Source of the DNA: Streptomyces sp. LUP47B | Lineage (GTDB): Bacteria > Actinomycetota > Actinomycetes > Streptomycetales > Streptomycetaceae | Length of the DNA stretch: 64,000 bases | Direction of reading: 5' to 3' | NCBI RefSeq assembly: GCF_001746295.1 | Contig: NZ_MJAH01000007.1 | Coordinates: 395,738 to 459,737 of the forward strand | Notes under the pieces: model-generated | What the model was told of the DNA's origin: nothing | Seen by the model: the letters and a program-made list of their open reading frames with translations, nothing else | Databases searched by the model: none | Program-made: the position numbers and the translations under genes | Shown: positions 54,049 to 62,737 of the stretch, piece by piece | How the letters are laid out: each line of letters starts with the position of its first letter | Position numbering within the stretch: position 1 is the first letter of the stretch

Positions 54049-56694
54049 TCAGAAGGGGTGCAGGTGCCGCTCCATCCAGTCCGCGGCGGCCCGGCGGAAC
54101 AGGCGCCGGTTGTCCGCGCGCAGGAAGTCGTGCCCCTCGTCACGCAGGACGAGGAGCTCGGCGGGGACACCGCGCTCCCGGGCGGCCCGCACGAACTGTT
54201 CCGACTCCCCCGGCGGCACGTTGGTGTCGTGCTCGCCGTGGACGGCGAGCAGCGGGGCCCGCAGCGCGTCGACACGGCTCATCGGTGACAGGGCGTGCAG
54301 CAGCTCGCGGTCACGCTCCGGGTGGCCGTACTTGTGCGCCGCCGACTCCGCGATCCAGGGCTCGGTGCCGGCGAAGAAGGTCAGCAGGTCGGACATGCCG
54401 CAGACGGCGACGCCGGTGCGGAAGAGGTCCGGGTGCCATACGAGGGAGGCGAAGGTCAGGTAGCCGCCGTACGAGCGCCCCATCACCGCCAGCCGGGTCG
54501 GATCGGCGGGGCCCGCCGTGACCGCGTGGGCCGCGCAGTCCGCGACGTCGTCGAGCGCGGCGAAGCGGCCGGTGCCCAGGTCGGCGTCGACGAAGGACCG
54601 GCCGTGTCCGCCGGAGCCGCGGACGTCGGGGGCGAACACGTCCAGACCACGCCCGAGCAGCTCGTGGTACAGCGGGTCGAACACCGGGCGTTCCTGGTCC
54701 TCGGGGCCGCCGTGCAGGTGGATCACGCAGGGCGCCGGCTCGTTCGGGGCACGTCCCGGAGCGCGGTAGTACCAGCCGCTGAGGGGCAGGCCGTCCCTGG
54801 CGGTGAGGCGCGAGAGGACAGGGCGTACCGGCGGGCGGCCCGGCGGGACGGCGTCCTTGTCCCGGGAGGACCAGGGGGTGCGCAGCAGGGACACGCCTTC
54901 GTGGGCCCACCACACGCCGGGACGGCGCTGTGAACCGGACAGCGCAAGCAGCAGCCGCCCCGTCCCGGCGGCCGCGACCCGCGTGACGACCTCGTGGGGC
55001 AGCGGTACCGGCCGCGCCGGTCCGGTAGCGTCCGTGGCCCCGTGCCCCGGGGAGGTCTCGACGACGTCGAGTTCGTTGGCGCCCCGCACGTTCCAGGCCA
55101 GCACGGCCGTCCGGCCGTCGTGCGCCATCGCCAGCAGTTCGAGGTCGTTGTCCTCGCGTTCCGCCACGACCGTCCTGCCGTGCGGCGTGCCGTCGGCGCC
55201 GAGAGCGACGGCGAACAGGGCCGCGTACTCCCGGTCGGCGTCGCTGCGCAGCCACAGCGTCCGCCCGTCGGGCGAGAACCGGCCGATCCACGGGTCTCCG
55301 TCGGCGACCCGCAGGGTGAAGGTGGTCGCCGCGTCCGAGGTGCGCCGGACGACCGCCTCCCGCCGCCCGCGCGGACCCCGGCGCAGCAGCGCGAGCCGAC
55401 CGTCGTGGCTGAGGTCGCACACCCGGAGAGTGGGGGCGTCCGGTTCCGTGGCGAGCAGCACGGGCGAGGCCAGGCCGTCGGGATCGATCAGGTAGGCGGA
55501 CAGTCCTCCGCCCGGCCGGGTCGCCGGTGTCCCGCCCGGCCCCACGGCGTACGCGGTGGTGCCGAGGAGGGTCGCCCGGCCGTCCCGGGCCGTCCAGTGG
55601 GCCGGGACGGCGTCCGTCGAGCGCCACAGCCCGTCGTCCTGGGCGCGGGCGGTGGGTGGTGCGGCGAGGGTGACGGCGACGGCCGAGCCGTCGTGGGCCC
55701 AGCAGCCGAGGTAGGCCGAACTGTCGGGGTCGGCACCGGCCAGCAGGCGACGGCCGGTGCCGTCGGGGCGCACGCACAGCACCCGTGAGTGCTCTCCGCC
55801 GCCCGGTGCGGTGGTGTACGCGATCCAGCGGCCGTCGGGTGACCAGGCCACCTCCTTGACGGGATCCGGGGAGGAGTCGAGCAGCCGGATCCCCTCCCCG
55901 TCCACGGGCCCGGCCCACAGCTGGGGAACTCCGCCCCGGTCACAGATGAAGGCCACCTCGGTGCCGTCGGGAGCGGCGGATGGATACCAACACCCGTGCG
56001 CGTACAGCCGGGTCACGGCATCCCGCGGCCCTTCTGCCTCGGGCAACGGCATCGAGGCGGGGGCCGCGGCGGAGGCGGGCCCTGGCGCCGGGGCGGGACC
56101 CTCGGCATGGGGGTGCTCCTGCGCCGGGGCGGGGTCCACGGCATGGGGGTGCACCTGCGCCCGGGCGGGGTCCACGGCATGGGGGTGCACCTGCGCCGGG
56201 GCGGGGTCCACAGCACGGGGGTACTCCTGCGCCGGTGGAGGCGCCGTGGCGCCGGCGGGCCCGTGCCCCGGTGCGGGGCCGCCTGCGGCGCGGGCGATCT
56301 CCTGTGCCGACGCGGGTTCCGCCCCACGGGCAGGCGGCCCCTGCGCCGATGCAGGCGCAGCGCCACGGGCAGGCCCCGCCGCCGATCGAGGCATCGCAAC
56401 ACCGGCAGGCTCCTGCACCGACCCCGGCTCCGCACCGCGAGCAGGCGGCCCCTGCGCCGATGCGGGCGCCACGCCACGGGCCGACCCCAACGCCAACCCG
56501 GGCAGCGCAACACCGGCAGGCCCCTGCACCGACCCCGGCTCCGCACCACCGGCAAGCGGCCCCTGCGCCAACCCGGGCATCGCAACACCGGCAGGCCCCT
56601 GCAACGGCCCCGGCTCCGCACCGCGAGCAGGTGGCCCTTGTGCCGGTGCGGGCGGCTCCTCGTGCGGGGGCCGGGTGTCGTGGGGGCCGGTCAC
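54049..56694 (-). CDS. S9 family (prolyl oligopeptidase-type) peptidase with repeat-rich N-terminal extension
   Basis: An 881-residue serine peptidase. About 210 N-terminal residues are Ala/Pro/Gly-rich tandem repeats (12- and 25-residue units). A beta-propeller follows (LYAHGCWYPSAAPDGTEVAF, EVAWSPDGRWIAYTT, DLSHDGRLALL) and then the alpha/beta-hydrolase domain with Ser in GRSYGGY, Asp in HGEHDTNVP and His in DEGHDFL. S9 enzymes cleave short, often proline-containing peptides in the cytoplasm; the extension has no signal peptide. The GTG at 56694 overlaps the amidotransferase stop (GTGA), so the two are translationally coupled. An ATG at 56052 would give a normal-length enzyme but has no ribosome site. 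Confidence 0.88.
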   Translation of the reverse strand: MTGPHDTRPPHEEPPAPAQGPPARGAEPGPLQGPAGVAMPGLAQGPLAGGAEPGSVQGPAGVALPGLALGSARGVAPASAQGPPARGAEPGSVQEPAGVAMPRSAAGPARGAAPASAQGPPARGAEPASAQEIARAAGGPAPGHGPAGATAPPPAQEYPRAVDPAPAQVHPHAVDPARAQVHPHAVDPAPAQEHPHAEGPAPAPGPASAAAPASMPLPEAEGPRDAVTRLYAHGCWYPSAAPDGTEVAFICDRGGVPQLWAGPVDGEGIRLLDSSPDPVKEVAWSPDGRWIAYTTAPGGGEHSRVLCVRPDGTGRRLLAGADPDSSAYLGCWAHDGSAVAVTLAAPPTARAQDDGLWRSTDAVPAHWTARDGRATLLGTTAYAVGPGGTPATRPGGGLSAYLIDPDGLASPVLLATEPDAPTLRVCDLSHDGRLALLRRGPRGRREAVVRRTSDAATTFTLRVADGDPWIGRFSPDGRTLWLRSDADREYAALFAVALGADGTPHGRTVVAEREDNDLELLAMAHDGRTAVLAWNVRGANELDVVETSPGHGATDATGPARPVPLPHEVVTRVAAAGTGRLLLALSGSQRRPGVWWAHEGVSLLRTPWSSRDKDAVPPGRPPVRPVLSRLTARDGLPLSGWYYRAPGRAPNEPAPCVIHLHGGPEDQERPVFDPLYHELLGRGLDVFAPDVRGSGGHGRSFVDADLGTGRFAALDDVADCAAHAVTAGPADPTRLAVMGRSYGGYLTFASLVWHPDLFRTGVAVCGMSDLLTFFAGTEPWIAESAAHKYGHPERDRELLHALSPMSRVDALRAPLLAVHGEHDTNVPPGESEQFVRAARERGVPAELLVLRDEGHDFLRADNRRLFRRAAADWMERHLHPF
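56080..56640 (-). repeat. In-frame minisatellite in S9 peptidase gene
   Basis: Two repeat families: 36-bp units encoding VDPAPAQVHPHA (about four copies, 56098-56235) and 75-bp units encoding AQGPPARGAEPG plus GPAGVAMPGL-type text (three full copies and several half units, 56340-56640). Both are multiples of three and keep the frame. Confidence 0.85.
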
Positions 56695-58475
56695 GTGATT
56701 CCGTGCGTCTGCAGCCATGTCTCCAGCAGTGCCACCTGCCACAGGGCGTTGGCGCCGCGTTTGGTCCGGTGTTCGTCGGGTGCCGCCAGGAGTTCGGCCA
56801 CGTACGACTCCTGGAAGATCCCCCGTTTCTTCGCCTCGGGTGCCGAGAGGGTCTCGCGCACCCGGTCCAGGACGGGGCCGGCCATGTGGCGGATGGCCGG
56901 GACGGGGAAGTAGCCCTTGGGCCGGTCGACGATCTCCCGCGGCAGGAGCTTGCGTCCTGCCGCCTTCAGTACTCCCTTGCCGCCGTCGGCGAGTTTGAGC
57001 TCCGGCGGACAGGCCGCGGCCAGCTCCACCAGCTCGTGGTCGAGGAAGGGCACGCGGGCCTCCAGTCCCCAGGCCATGGTCATGTTGTCGACCCGCTTCA
57101 CCGGGTCGTCGACGAGCATGACGTGGGTGTCCAGTCGCAGCGCCGCGTCCAGGGCGGTCTGCGCGCCGGGACGTGCCATGTGTTCCCTGACGAAGCGGCC
57201 CGACACGTCGTCCGGGGGCAGCATGTGCGGCTCGAGGGTCCGCGCCAGGTCGGCGTGCGCACGGTCGAAGTACGTCTCGGCGTACCTCTGCGGCTCCTCC
57301 TCGCGCGCGACCGCGGCCAGCTCCGGGTACCAGTGGTAACCGGCGAACACCTCGTCGGCGCCCTGCCCGCTCTGTACGACCTTCACCTCCTTGGAGACCA
57401 GCTCCGACAGCAGGTGGAAGGCGACCACGTCGTGGCTGGTCATCGGCTCGCTCATCGCGGCGACGGCGTCGTCCAGGCCGGCCGAGACCCGCTCCGAGGG
57501 CACCGTCATCCGACGGTGGTCCGTGTCGAACTCCCGGGCGACCAGGTCCGAGTAGCAGAACTCGTCGCCCTTCTCCCCGCCTTCGGCCTCGAATCCCACA
57601 CTGAACGTCTTCAGATTTCGCTGCCCCTCCTCGGCGAGCAGCGCGACGATGAGGCTGGAGTCCAGGCCGCCGGAGAGCAGGACGCCGACCGGCACGTCGG
57701 AGACCATCCGGCGCCGTACGGCCGTACGCAGCGCCTCCAGCACCGCGTCACGCCATTCGTCGGGCGCCATGCCCGCGTACTCGGCGCGGCGCGTGTAGGA
57801 CGGCTGCCAGTAGCGGTGGTCGCGGTGGCTGCCGTCCGGTTCGACCACCCGTACCGTGGCCGGCGGCAGTTTGCGCACGCCGTTGAGGACGGTGCGCGGC
57901 GGCGCGACCGTGGCGTGCCAGCTCAGGTACTGGTGGACGGCCACCGGATCGATGGAGGTGTCCACGTCTCCGGCGGCCAGGAGGGCTGGCAGGGAGGAGG
58001 CGAACCGCAGCCGGTCCGGCGTCGGCGCCAGATACAGCGGTTTGATCCCCAGCCGGTCACGGCCGAGCACGACACGGCCGGTGCGGTGCTCGACGAGCGC
58101 GAAGGCGAACATGCCGTGGAAGCGCTCCACGCAGGCGGTTCCCCACTGCCGGTAGGCGTGGAGCACGACTTCCGTGTCGGACGTCGACTCGAAGCGGTGC
58201 CCGAGGCGCCCTAGCTCTTCGCGCAGCTCCCGGTAGTTGTAGACGCAGCCGTTGAAGACGCCGGTGACCTCGCCGTCGGCGTCGGTCATCGGCTGGGCGC
58301 CGAGGTCGGACAGGTCGATGATCTTCAGTCGTCGGTGCCCCAGCGCCACCGCGCCCTGTGTCCAGGTGCCTCGGCCGTCGGGCCCGCGGGAGGCGAGCCG
58401 GTCGGTCATGCGCTCGACGGCCGCGAGGTCGGGTCGCCTGCCGTCGAAGCGGATCTCGCCGCTCAGACCGCACAT
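56691..58475 (-). CDS. Asparagine-synthase-like amidotransferase (N-acetylglutaminylglutamine amidotransferase type)
   Basis: A 594-residue glutamine-dependent amidotransferase. The nucleophile C2 in MCGLSGEIRFDGR starts an Ntn glutaminase domain (RGPDGRG, VFNGCVYNYREL); the AMP-forming domain has VGVLLSGGLDSSLIVALL and VQSGQGADEVFAGYHWYPEL. The MCGLSGEIRFDGRRPDL opening and the TMAWGLEARVPFLDHELVEL segment match the subfamily that amidates N-acetylglutaminylglutamine, an osmolyte dipeptide, rather than housekeeping AsnB. The usual GNAT/ATP-grasp partner is not nearby; a GCS2 ligase and a small peptide gene are instead. The ATG follows GGGGCGGAGCGTC. Confidence 0.88.
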   Translation of the reverse strand: MCGLSGEIRFDGRRPDLAAVERMTDRLASRGPDGRGTWTQGAVALGHRRLKIIDLSDLGAQPMTDADGEVTGVFNGCVYNYRELREELGRLGHRFESTSDTEVVLHAYRQWGTACVERFHGMFAFALVEHRTGRVVLGRDRLGIKPLYLAPTPDRLRFASSLPALLAAGDVDTSIDPVAVHQYLSWHATVAPPRTVLNGVRKLPPATVRVVEPDGSHRDHRYWQPSYTRRAEYAGMAPDEWRDAVLEALRTAVRRRMVSDVPVGVLLSGGLDSSLIVALLAEEGQRNLKTFSVGFEAEGGEKGDEFCYSDLVAREFDTDHRRMTVPSERVSAGLDDAVAAMSEPMTSHDVVAFHLLSELVSKEVKVVQSGQGADEVFAGYHWYPELAAVAREEEPQRYAETYFDRAHADLARTLEPHMLPPDDVSGRFVREHMARPGAQTALDAALRLDTHVMLVDDPVKRVDNMTMAWGLEARVPFLDHELVELAAACPPELKLADGGKGVLKAAGRKLLPREIVDRPKGYFPVPAIRHMAGPVLDRVRETLSAPEAKKRGIFQESYVAELLAAPDEHRTKRGANALWQVALLETWLQTHGIT

Positions 58476-58573
58476 GACGCTCCGCCCCCTTCCCAGGAGC
58501 CGTCGGACACGAGCCCGGACAGGAAGCCCGGGCCGCGCCTGCCGGTCGCGACCCGGGCGGTATTGCTGGACAT
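58463..58573 (-). CDS. 36-residue peptide gene between GCS2 ligase and amidotransferase
   Basis: Begins MSSNTARVATGRRG and ends SDGSWEGGGASCAV. Support: an ATG with GAGGAGAGG upstream, G or C at 25 of the 26 codon third positions that follow the ATG (up to the TGG), and a 13-base overlap of its end with the amidotransferase start. The basic N-terminal half and the Gly/Ser-rich C-terminal half with a single Trp and a single Cys look like a leader-core arrangement. No known precursor family is recognised. It could also be a leader ORF that couples translation of the amidotransferase. Confidence 0.6.
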   Translation of the reverse strand: MSSNTARVATGRRGPGFLSGLVSDGSWEGGGASCAV

Positions 58574-58628
58574 GAACGAAACCTCTCCTCGGGTTGTATC
58601 GGGTGAAGGGCGGACGGGCAGGGCAGGG

Positions 58629-58647
58629 GGACGCATCGCGTGCGTCC
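58629..58647 (-). terminator. Hairpin between GCS2 ligase and peptide gene
   Basis: GGACGCA-TCGCG-TGCGTCC, a perfect 7-bp stem with a 5-base loop, three bases after the ligase stop on the minus strand. Without a T run it may be a partial terminator or processing site that sets peptide versus ligase levels. Confidence 0.45.
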
Positions 58648-58650
58648 GGG

Positions 58651-59826
58651 TCAGCTGCCCAGGACCTCCGGTGCCCCGGAGCCAGCCGCACCCGCGGCGA
58701 AGCGCGCGACCTTGCGGGTGACGGAGGCCGGCCTGCGTTGTCGGCGCTCGCCGCGGGTTTCCGCGATCAGCAGGTCCGTGCAGGCCAGCAGGTCCTCTTC
58801 CCGTGCCGTGCGGCGCATACGCTCGGCGGCGCTGCCGTCCGCCAGGGCCGCCTCGGTCAGATCGTTGACGGTCTGCCAGTCGCCGTTGGCCTCCAGCACG
58901 GGACGCAACCGGGCCAGCAGCCCGCGTACGACGTCGGCGGCGGGCGCCTCCCGGTGGGTCCTCGGATCCACCAGCGCACCTTCCAGGCCGGACCGGGCAG
59001 CCCGCCAGGACGCGCCGCGCAGCCATTCATGGCGGCCGTCGCACACCGCGGCGCCGGACTCCGGCAGCTCGATGGCCTCGGTCACCAGGGCACGGAACAG
59101 GCCGGCCACGAGCACGACGGTCTCGGCCCGCGGGCAGGCGTCGCAGATACGCAGCTCCAGCGTCCGCAGGTGCGCGGAGGGGCGAACGTCGTAGTAGATC
59201 ATCCCCGGGTCGCTGATGACCCCGCTCCGGACGAGGTCGCCCACCGCGGCGTCGTAGTCGGCCGCGCTGCGGAAGCAGCCGACGGGACCCGACGTGGGCC
59301 AGCGCTGCCACAGCAGCGTGCGCCAGCTGGCGTAGCCGGTGTCGGCTCCCTGCCAGAACGGCGAGCTGGCGGACAGCGCCAGCAGCACGGGCAGCCAGGG
59401 AGAGACCGCGCACATCACCCCTACGGCCGTGTCGCGGTCGGGTATGTCCACGTGGACCTGGGCGCCGCAGATGAGCTGTTCGTCGGCCACCTGGCGGTAC
59501 TCCTCGACCATGTGGCGATAGCGCGCGCCGGCGCTGGGAGGTCCGGAGGCGGCCGGGGCAAGCGGTGCCGTGCCCGCGGCCACGACCGCGAGCCCCAGCG
59601 AGGAGGCGGCCGCGTCGAGCCGCCGTCTGGTTCTGGTGAGGTCGGCGTACAGGCCGGCCAGGGTCGCGTGCACCCCGCTGTTCGACTCCACGGTGGATTG
59701 GTGCAGTTCCTTGGTGAAGGTGCGCCGGGGAAGCCGGCACAGGACCGCGTCGGCACGCGGCACCAGCAGTCCGCTTTCCACTTGCAGGATGTGGAATTCC
59801 TCCTCGACTCCGATGCGCATGATCAC
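58651..59826 (-). CDS. Carboxylate-amine ligase (GCS2/YbdK family)
   Basis: A 391-residue ATP-dependent ligase of the glutamate-cysteine ligase type 2 family. It starts MIMRIGVEEEFHIL (the EEEF metal-binding motif) and contains TVESNSGVHATL, LICGAQVHVDIPDRDTAV, ISDPGMIYYDVRPSAHLRTL and ELRICDACP. Family members join an amino acid gamma- or alpha-carboxylate to an amine; YbdK has only weak glutamate-cysteine ligase activity, so the true substrate is unknown. The GTG follows AAGGAGCGACT. It leads the minus-strand set with the 36-residue peptide, amidotransferase and S9 peptidase. Confidence 0.88.
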   Translation of the reverse strand: MIMRIGVEEEFHILQVESGLLVPRADAVLCRLPRRTFTKELHQSTVESNSGVHATLAGLYADLTRTRRRLDAAASSLGLAVVAAGTAPLAPAASGPPSAGARYRHMVEEYRQVADEQLICGAQVHVDIPDRDTAVGVMCAVSPWLPVLLALSASSPFWQGADTGYASWRTLLWQRWPTSGPVGCFRSAADYDAAVGDLVRSGVISDPGMIYYDVRPSAHLRTLELRICDACPRAETVVLVAGLFRALVTEAIELPESGAAVCDGRHEWLRGASWRAARSGLEGALVDPRTHREAPAADVVRGLLARLRPVLEANGDWQTVNDLTEAALADGSAAERMRRTAREEDLLACTDLLIAETRGERRQRRPASVTRKVARFAAGAAGSGAPEVLGS

Positions 59827-59955
59827 AGTCGCTCCTTGAGATGTTGCCGAAGGTCCACCTGTCTCATGGTGACCCCCAAGTGCCCAGGAGATCGACTGAT
59901 ACGCGTAGATATGCGCATTTGCAGCTGATCGTCCACAGATGAGCGGGGTACTGGA

Positions 59956-60498
59956 TCAGCCGTCGGTGGTCCTGCCGACCAGCGCGCCGTACGCCAGCTG
60001 CAGCGCGTCCGCCCCGGCCAGCGCGGCCAGCGCGCCCATCGCGGTGCGCGTCGCGCGAGGCCACAGGAGCTGGCCGGCGGTCAGGGTCGACGCCACCCAG
60101 ACGCTCACGCAGAAGGGACAGGTCACCAGCTCGCCCACGGTGTCCTTGCCGGTCCCGGGCCGCGCCTCCTCGTGCAGTTCGGCGGGGCCCTGCGGACCGA
60201 CGTAGGTCGTGAAGGGGGCGCGCAGCGGGCTCGTCACCGATGCCTTGCTGAGCAGCCGGCTGAGCCGGAACGTGGCCACCGAGGTCAGCAGCACGTCCCG
60301 GGGTTCCGGCCGCTCGGGCAGCGGGCGCCCGCGAAGCCGTACCGCCGCGGCCCAGCCCGCCGTGTACGCGCCGAACGCCGCCATGGCCGCGAGATAGCCG
60401 CGCAGGGGCCGGTCGTGCGTGCCCGCGTAGCCGCGGCCCGTGCGCCGGAGGAAAGCCTGCGCCCGTCGCCTGAGCCGGTTGTCCGTAGGAGTGGCCAT
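59956..60498 (-). CDS. DUF1360 membrane protein
   Basis: A 180-residue integral membrane protein. DUF1360 features are LTSVATFRLSRLLSKASVTS and the LVTCPFCVSVWVAS segment with its CPFC pair. Hydrophobic spans lie near residues 34-52, 130-146 and 155-172. Function is unknown; the CxxC-like pair facing the membrane hints at metal or redox chemistry. The ATG at 60498 (MATPTDN) is preceded by GGGGATCC; the frame is open to 60612. Confidence 0.8.
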   Translation of the reverse strand: MATPTDNRLRRRAQAFLRRTGRGYAGTHDRPLRGYLAAMAAFGAYTAGWAAAVRLRGRPLPERPEPRDVLLTSVATFRLSRLLSKASVTSPLRAPFTTYVGPQGPAELHEEARPGTGKDTVGELVTCPFCVSVWVASTLTAGQLLWPRATRTAMGALAALAGADALQLAYGALVGRTTDG

Positions 60499-60669
60499 GG
60501 GCGGATCCCCGTCCTGATTCGTTCCTGTACCGATCCGGTGCCGGCCCTCGGTGACGACGTGGGATGGACAGCGCGTGCCCCAGGCGCGTCTGCGACCGGG
60601 GGCGTCGATCACCGGTCCGTGCTCATGGGCAGCCGGGTCTCCCCCTGCACGCGCTGCAAACGAGGACGC

Positions 60670-61845
60670 TCAGCCGCCCGGCCTGATGACCGCGCGCACA
60701 CAGCCGTCCGACTTCTGCTTGAACATGTCGTACGCCCGCGGCGCCTCGTCCAGGGACAGCGTGTGGGTCGCCAGGTGCGCGGTGCTCAGTTCCCCTGCCG
60801 CCATCCGTTCCAGCAGCATCGGGATGTAGCGCTGGCCGTGCTGCTGGGCGCCCCGCACGGTCAGTCCCTTGTTGATGACCGCGCCGAGCGGGAACTTGTC
60901 GACGGCACCGGCGAAGACACCCAGGACGAACACCGTGCCGCCCTTGCGACAGGCGTGGATGGCCTGCCGTACGGCGGTGGGGCGGTCCGTCTGGAGCCGC
61001 AGCTGCTGCTTCACCTGGTCGTACAGGTGAACCGGGCTGTCGCTGTGCGCCTCCATGCCGACCGCTTCGATGCACACGTCGGGGCCGCGGCCTCCGGTGC
61101 GTTCGCGCAGTTCCGCGCCGACGTCAGTGGCCGTGTAGTCGATGACCTCGCTGCCGATGTAGCGCCGCGTCATCTCCAGACGTTCCGGGATCCGGTCGAT
61201 GGAGATCACCTGTTCCGCGCCGAGCAGCATCGCCGCCCGTGCCGCCATCTGGCCGACGGCGCCACAGCCCCATACGGCCACGACGTCGCCCGGACCGACC
61301 CCGCCGAGGTCGGCGCCCATCCAGCCGGTCGGCACCGAGTCGGACACGAACAGCGCGCTGGTGTCGTCCACCCCTTCCGGGACCTTGAAGGCTCCGTAGT
61401 CGCCGAAGGGCACGCGGACGTACTCGGCGTGGCTGCCGCGCAGGCCGCCCATGGCGTGCGAGTAGCCGAAGATGCCCGCGGTGTCGGCCCCGAAGAGGAC
61501 ATGGCCGATCCCGGGGTTGGTGTTGGTGTTGTCGCAGAGCGACCACAGGTCGTGGGTGCAGTACCAGCAGCGACCGCAGCCGACGAAGGAGGAGACGACG
61601 ACCCGGTCGCCCACGGCGTGCCGGCGCACCCCGTCACCGACCTCGACGACCTCGCCGAGGAACTCGTGTCCGATGACGTCCCCGGACCGCATGAACGGGA
61701 TGTAGCCGCCGATGAGATGGAGGTCGGAACCGCAGGTGGTGCCCGCGATCAGCCGTACGATCATGTCCTGGTCGTTGCGCAGGACCGGGTCCGACACCGT
61801 CTCCACGGCGAGCTTGTTCACGCCTTCCCAGCACAGCGCCTTCAC
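60670..61845 (-). CDS. Zinc-dependent alcohol dehydrogenase (MDR, FDH/ThrDH-like)
   Basis: A 391-residue zinc MDR oxidoreductase. Catalytic zinc ligands are Cys in GTTCGSDLH and His/Glu in GHEFLGEV; the structural zinc site is GCGRCWYCTHDLWSLC. The Rossmann loop is VWGCGAVGQMAARAA, with D at the end of the next strand (ISIDRIPERL), pointing to NAD. The long insert (NTNTNPGIGHVLFG) is typical of the glutathione-independent formaldehyde dehydrogenase/threonine dehydrogenase-like group. The GTG overlaps the SRPBCC stop (GTGA), so the two are coupled. Confidence 0.9.
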   Translation of the reverse strand: MKALCWEGVNKLAVETVSDPVLRNDQDMIVRLIAGTTCGSDLHLIGGYIPFMRSGDVIGHEFLGEVVEVGDGVRRHAVGDRVVVSSFVGCGRCWYCTHDLWSLCDNTNTNPGIGHVLFGADTAGIFGYSHAMGGLRGSHAEYVRVPFGDYGAFKVPEGVDDTSALFVSDSVPTGWMGADLGGVGPGDVVAVWGCGAVGQMAARAAMLLGAEQVISIDRIPERLEMTRRYIGSEVIDYTATDVGAELRERTGGRGPDVCIEAVGMEAHSDSPVHLYDQVKQQLRLQTDRPTAVRQAIHACRKGGTVFVLGVFAGAVDKFPLGAVINKGLTVRGAQQHGQRYIPMLLERMAAGELSTAHLATHTLSLDEAPRAYDMFKQKSDGCVRAVIRPGG

Positions 61846-62282
61846 AGCACGCCCTCCCCACCTGCGCGTCGGCTGAACAGCCCGACGACCTTGCCGCCGG
61901 GGGTGTCGTGGGTGGTCGGCTCGTCGGGGACGAGCACCTCGCCCGCCTCCATCAGGGCCTTGGCCTCGCGCAGGGCACGGCGCAGATCCTGGCGGGGGTC
62001 CTGCCCGGCGAGCCGCGCGGGCACGGACCGCGCGAGGTCCGACGGCGGCTGCTTGAACCGCACGGCCAGCTCGGTGCCGCGGTCCGCAGGTGCCGGGCTG
62101 ATTCGCGTCTCGATGCGTTCCCCGTACTCCTGGAGCGGGGACGGCAGCTTGTCCGCCCGTAAGTCCTCGGGTCCGCAGTTGACCGTCACCGCCAGCCACC
62201 GGTCCGCGCCGCTCGACGCCGACCGGGGTGTCCGCGCCCTCCGCACGGCGACGGCGGCTCCGGCGAGTCCCGCAGCGGTCAC
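61842..62282 (-). CDS. SRPBCC-like protein coupled to alcohol dehydrogenase
   Basis: A 146-residue protein with a hydrophobic/basic N-terminus (TAAGLAGAAVAVRRARTPR) followed by a partial SRPBCC-type region: WLAVTVNCGPEDL, YGERIETRISPAPADRGTEL and LREAKALMEAGEVL. This family frequently precedes zinc alcohol dehydrogenase genes in Streptomyces, as far as I recall. Function is unknown; the N-terminus could be a short membrane anchor. The GTG at 62282 is the only upstream start in frame, with AGGAAG nine bases before it. Confidence 0.7.
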   Translation of the reverse strand: MTAAGLAGAAVAVRRARTPRSASSGADRWLAVTVNCGPEDLRADKLPSPLQEYGERIETRISPAPADRGTELAVRFKQPPSDLARSVPARLAGQDPRQDLRRALREAKALMEAGEVLVPDEPTTHDTPGGKVVGLFSRRAGGEGVL

Positions 62283-62393
62283 CCAGAGTGACTTCCTGGG
62301 AACATAGGAGTCACCTTTCAGTCTCGCGGCTCACACTTCTGCCGGGCACCGTGACGAGCGCCCGAGCGGGCGGGTACCCCCGGTTCGAGGTGC

Positions 62394-62687
62394 TCAGGGC
62401 TTGGACATCGCGTGGCGCCCGGCCCTCCCGGAGAGTGCGACGTGGCGGGAGGGCCGGGCCGCGCCGGTGGGCCCGAGGCGCCGCAGCCACCGGCAGGCCA
62501 TGGCCAGCAGGCCCGTGAACACGGCCAGGAGCAGCAAGGAGGTCCACATGGGCCGGCTGCCGGGGGAATCCGCCATCGTCCAGGCTGACGACGCCGTCCA
62601 CAGGACCACGCCGGCCGCGTAGAAGGCCCGGATGCGGCGCAGTTGCCTTGCGGCCCCGGCCGCCGTGGTGTCGTCGGTGTGTGTCAT
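62394..62687 (-). CDS. Small two-helix membrane protein
   Basis: A 97-residue protein with two hydrophobic segments (IRAFYAAGVVLWTASSAWTM at about 20-39 and MWTSLLLLAVFTGLLAMACR at about 47-66) and basic flanks. The charge pattern puts the N-terminus and C-terminus on the cytoplasmic side. No family is recognised. The ATG at 62687 (MTHTDD) is used; the ribosome site is weak (GGGGCGGC). Confidence 0.65.
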   Translation of the reverse strand: MTHTDDTTAAGAARQLRRIRAFYAAGVVLWTASSAWTMADSPGSRPMWTSLLLLAVFTGLLAMACRWLRRLGPTGAARPSRHVALSGRAGRHAMSKP

Positions 62688-62737
62688 GCCGCCCCGTGTA
62701 CCCCGATCGACGTCCACCAGCCGGCCTGATCGGCGGG

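Noticed and set aside
56080..56640. Regularly spaced repeats that might suggest a CRISPR array
   Set aside because: Repeats are contiguous, imperfect, in multiples of three and inside a coding frame; there are no unique spacers or cas genes.
56691..58573. Lasso peptide cluster (peptide plus asparagine-synthase homologue)
   Set aside because: No leader peptidase, RRE protein or exporter is present, and the amidotransferase keeps an intact glutaminase half with the NAGGN-type opening.
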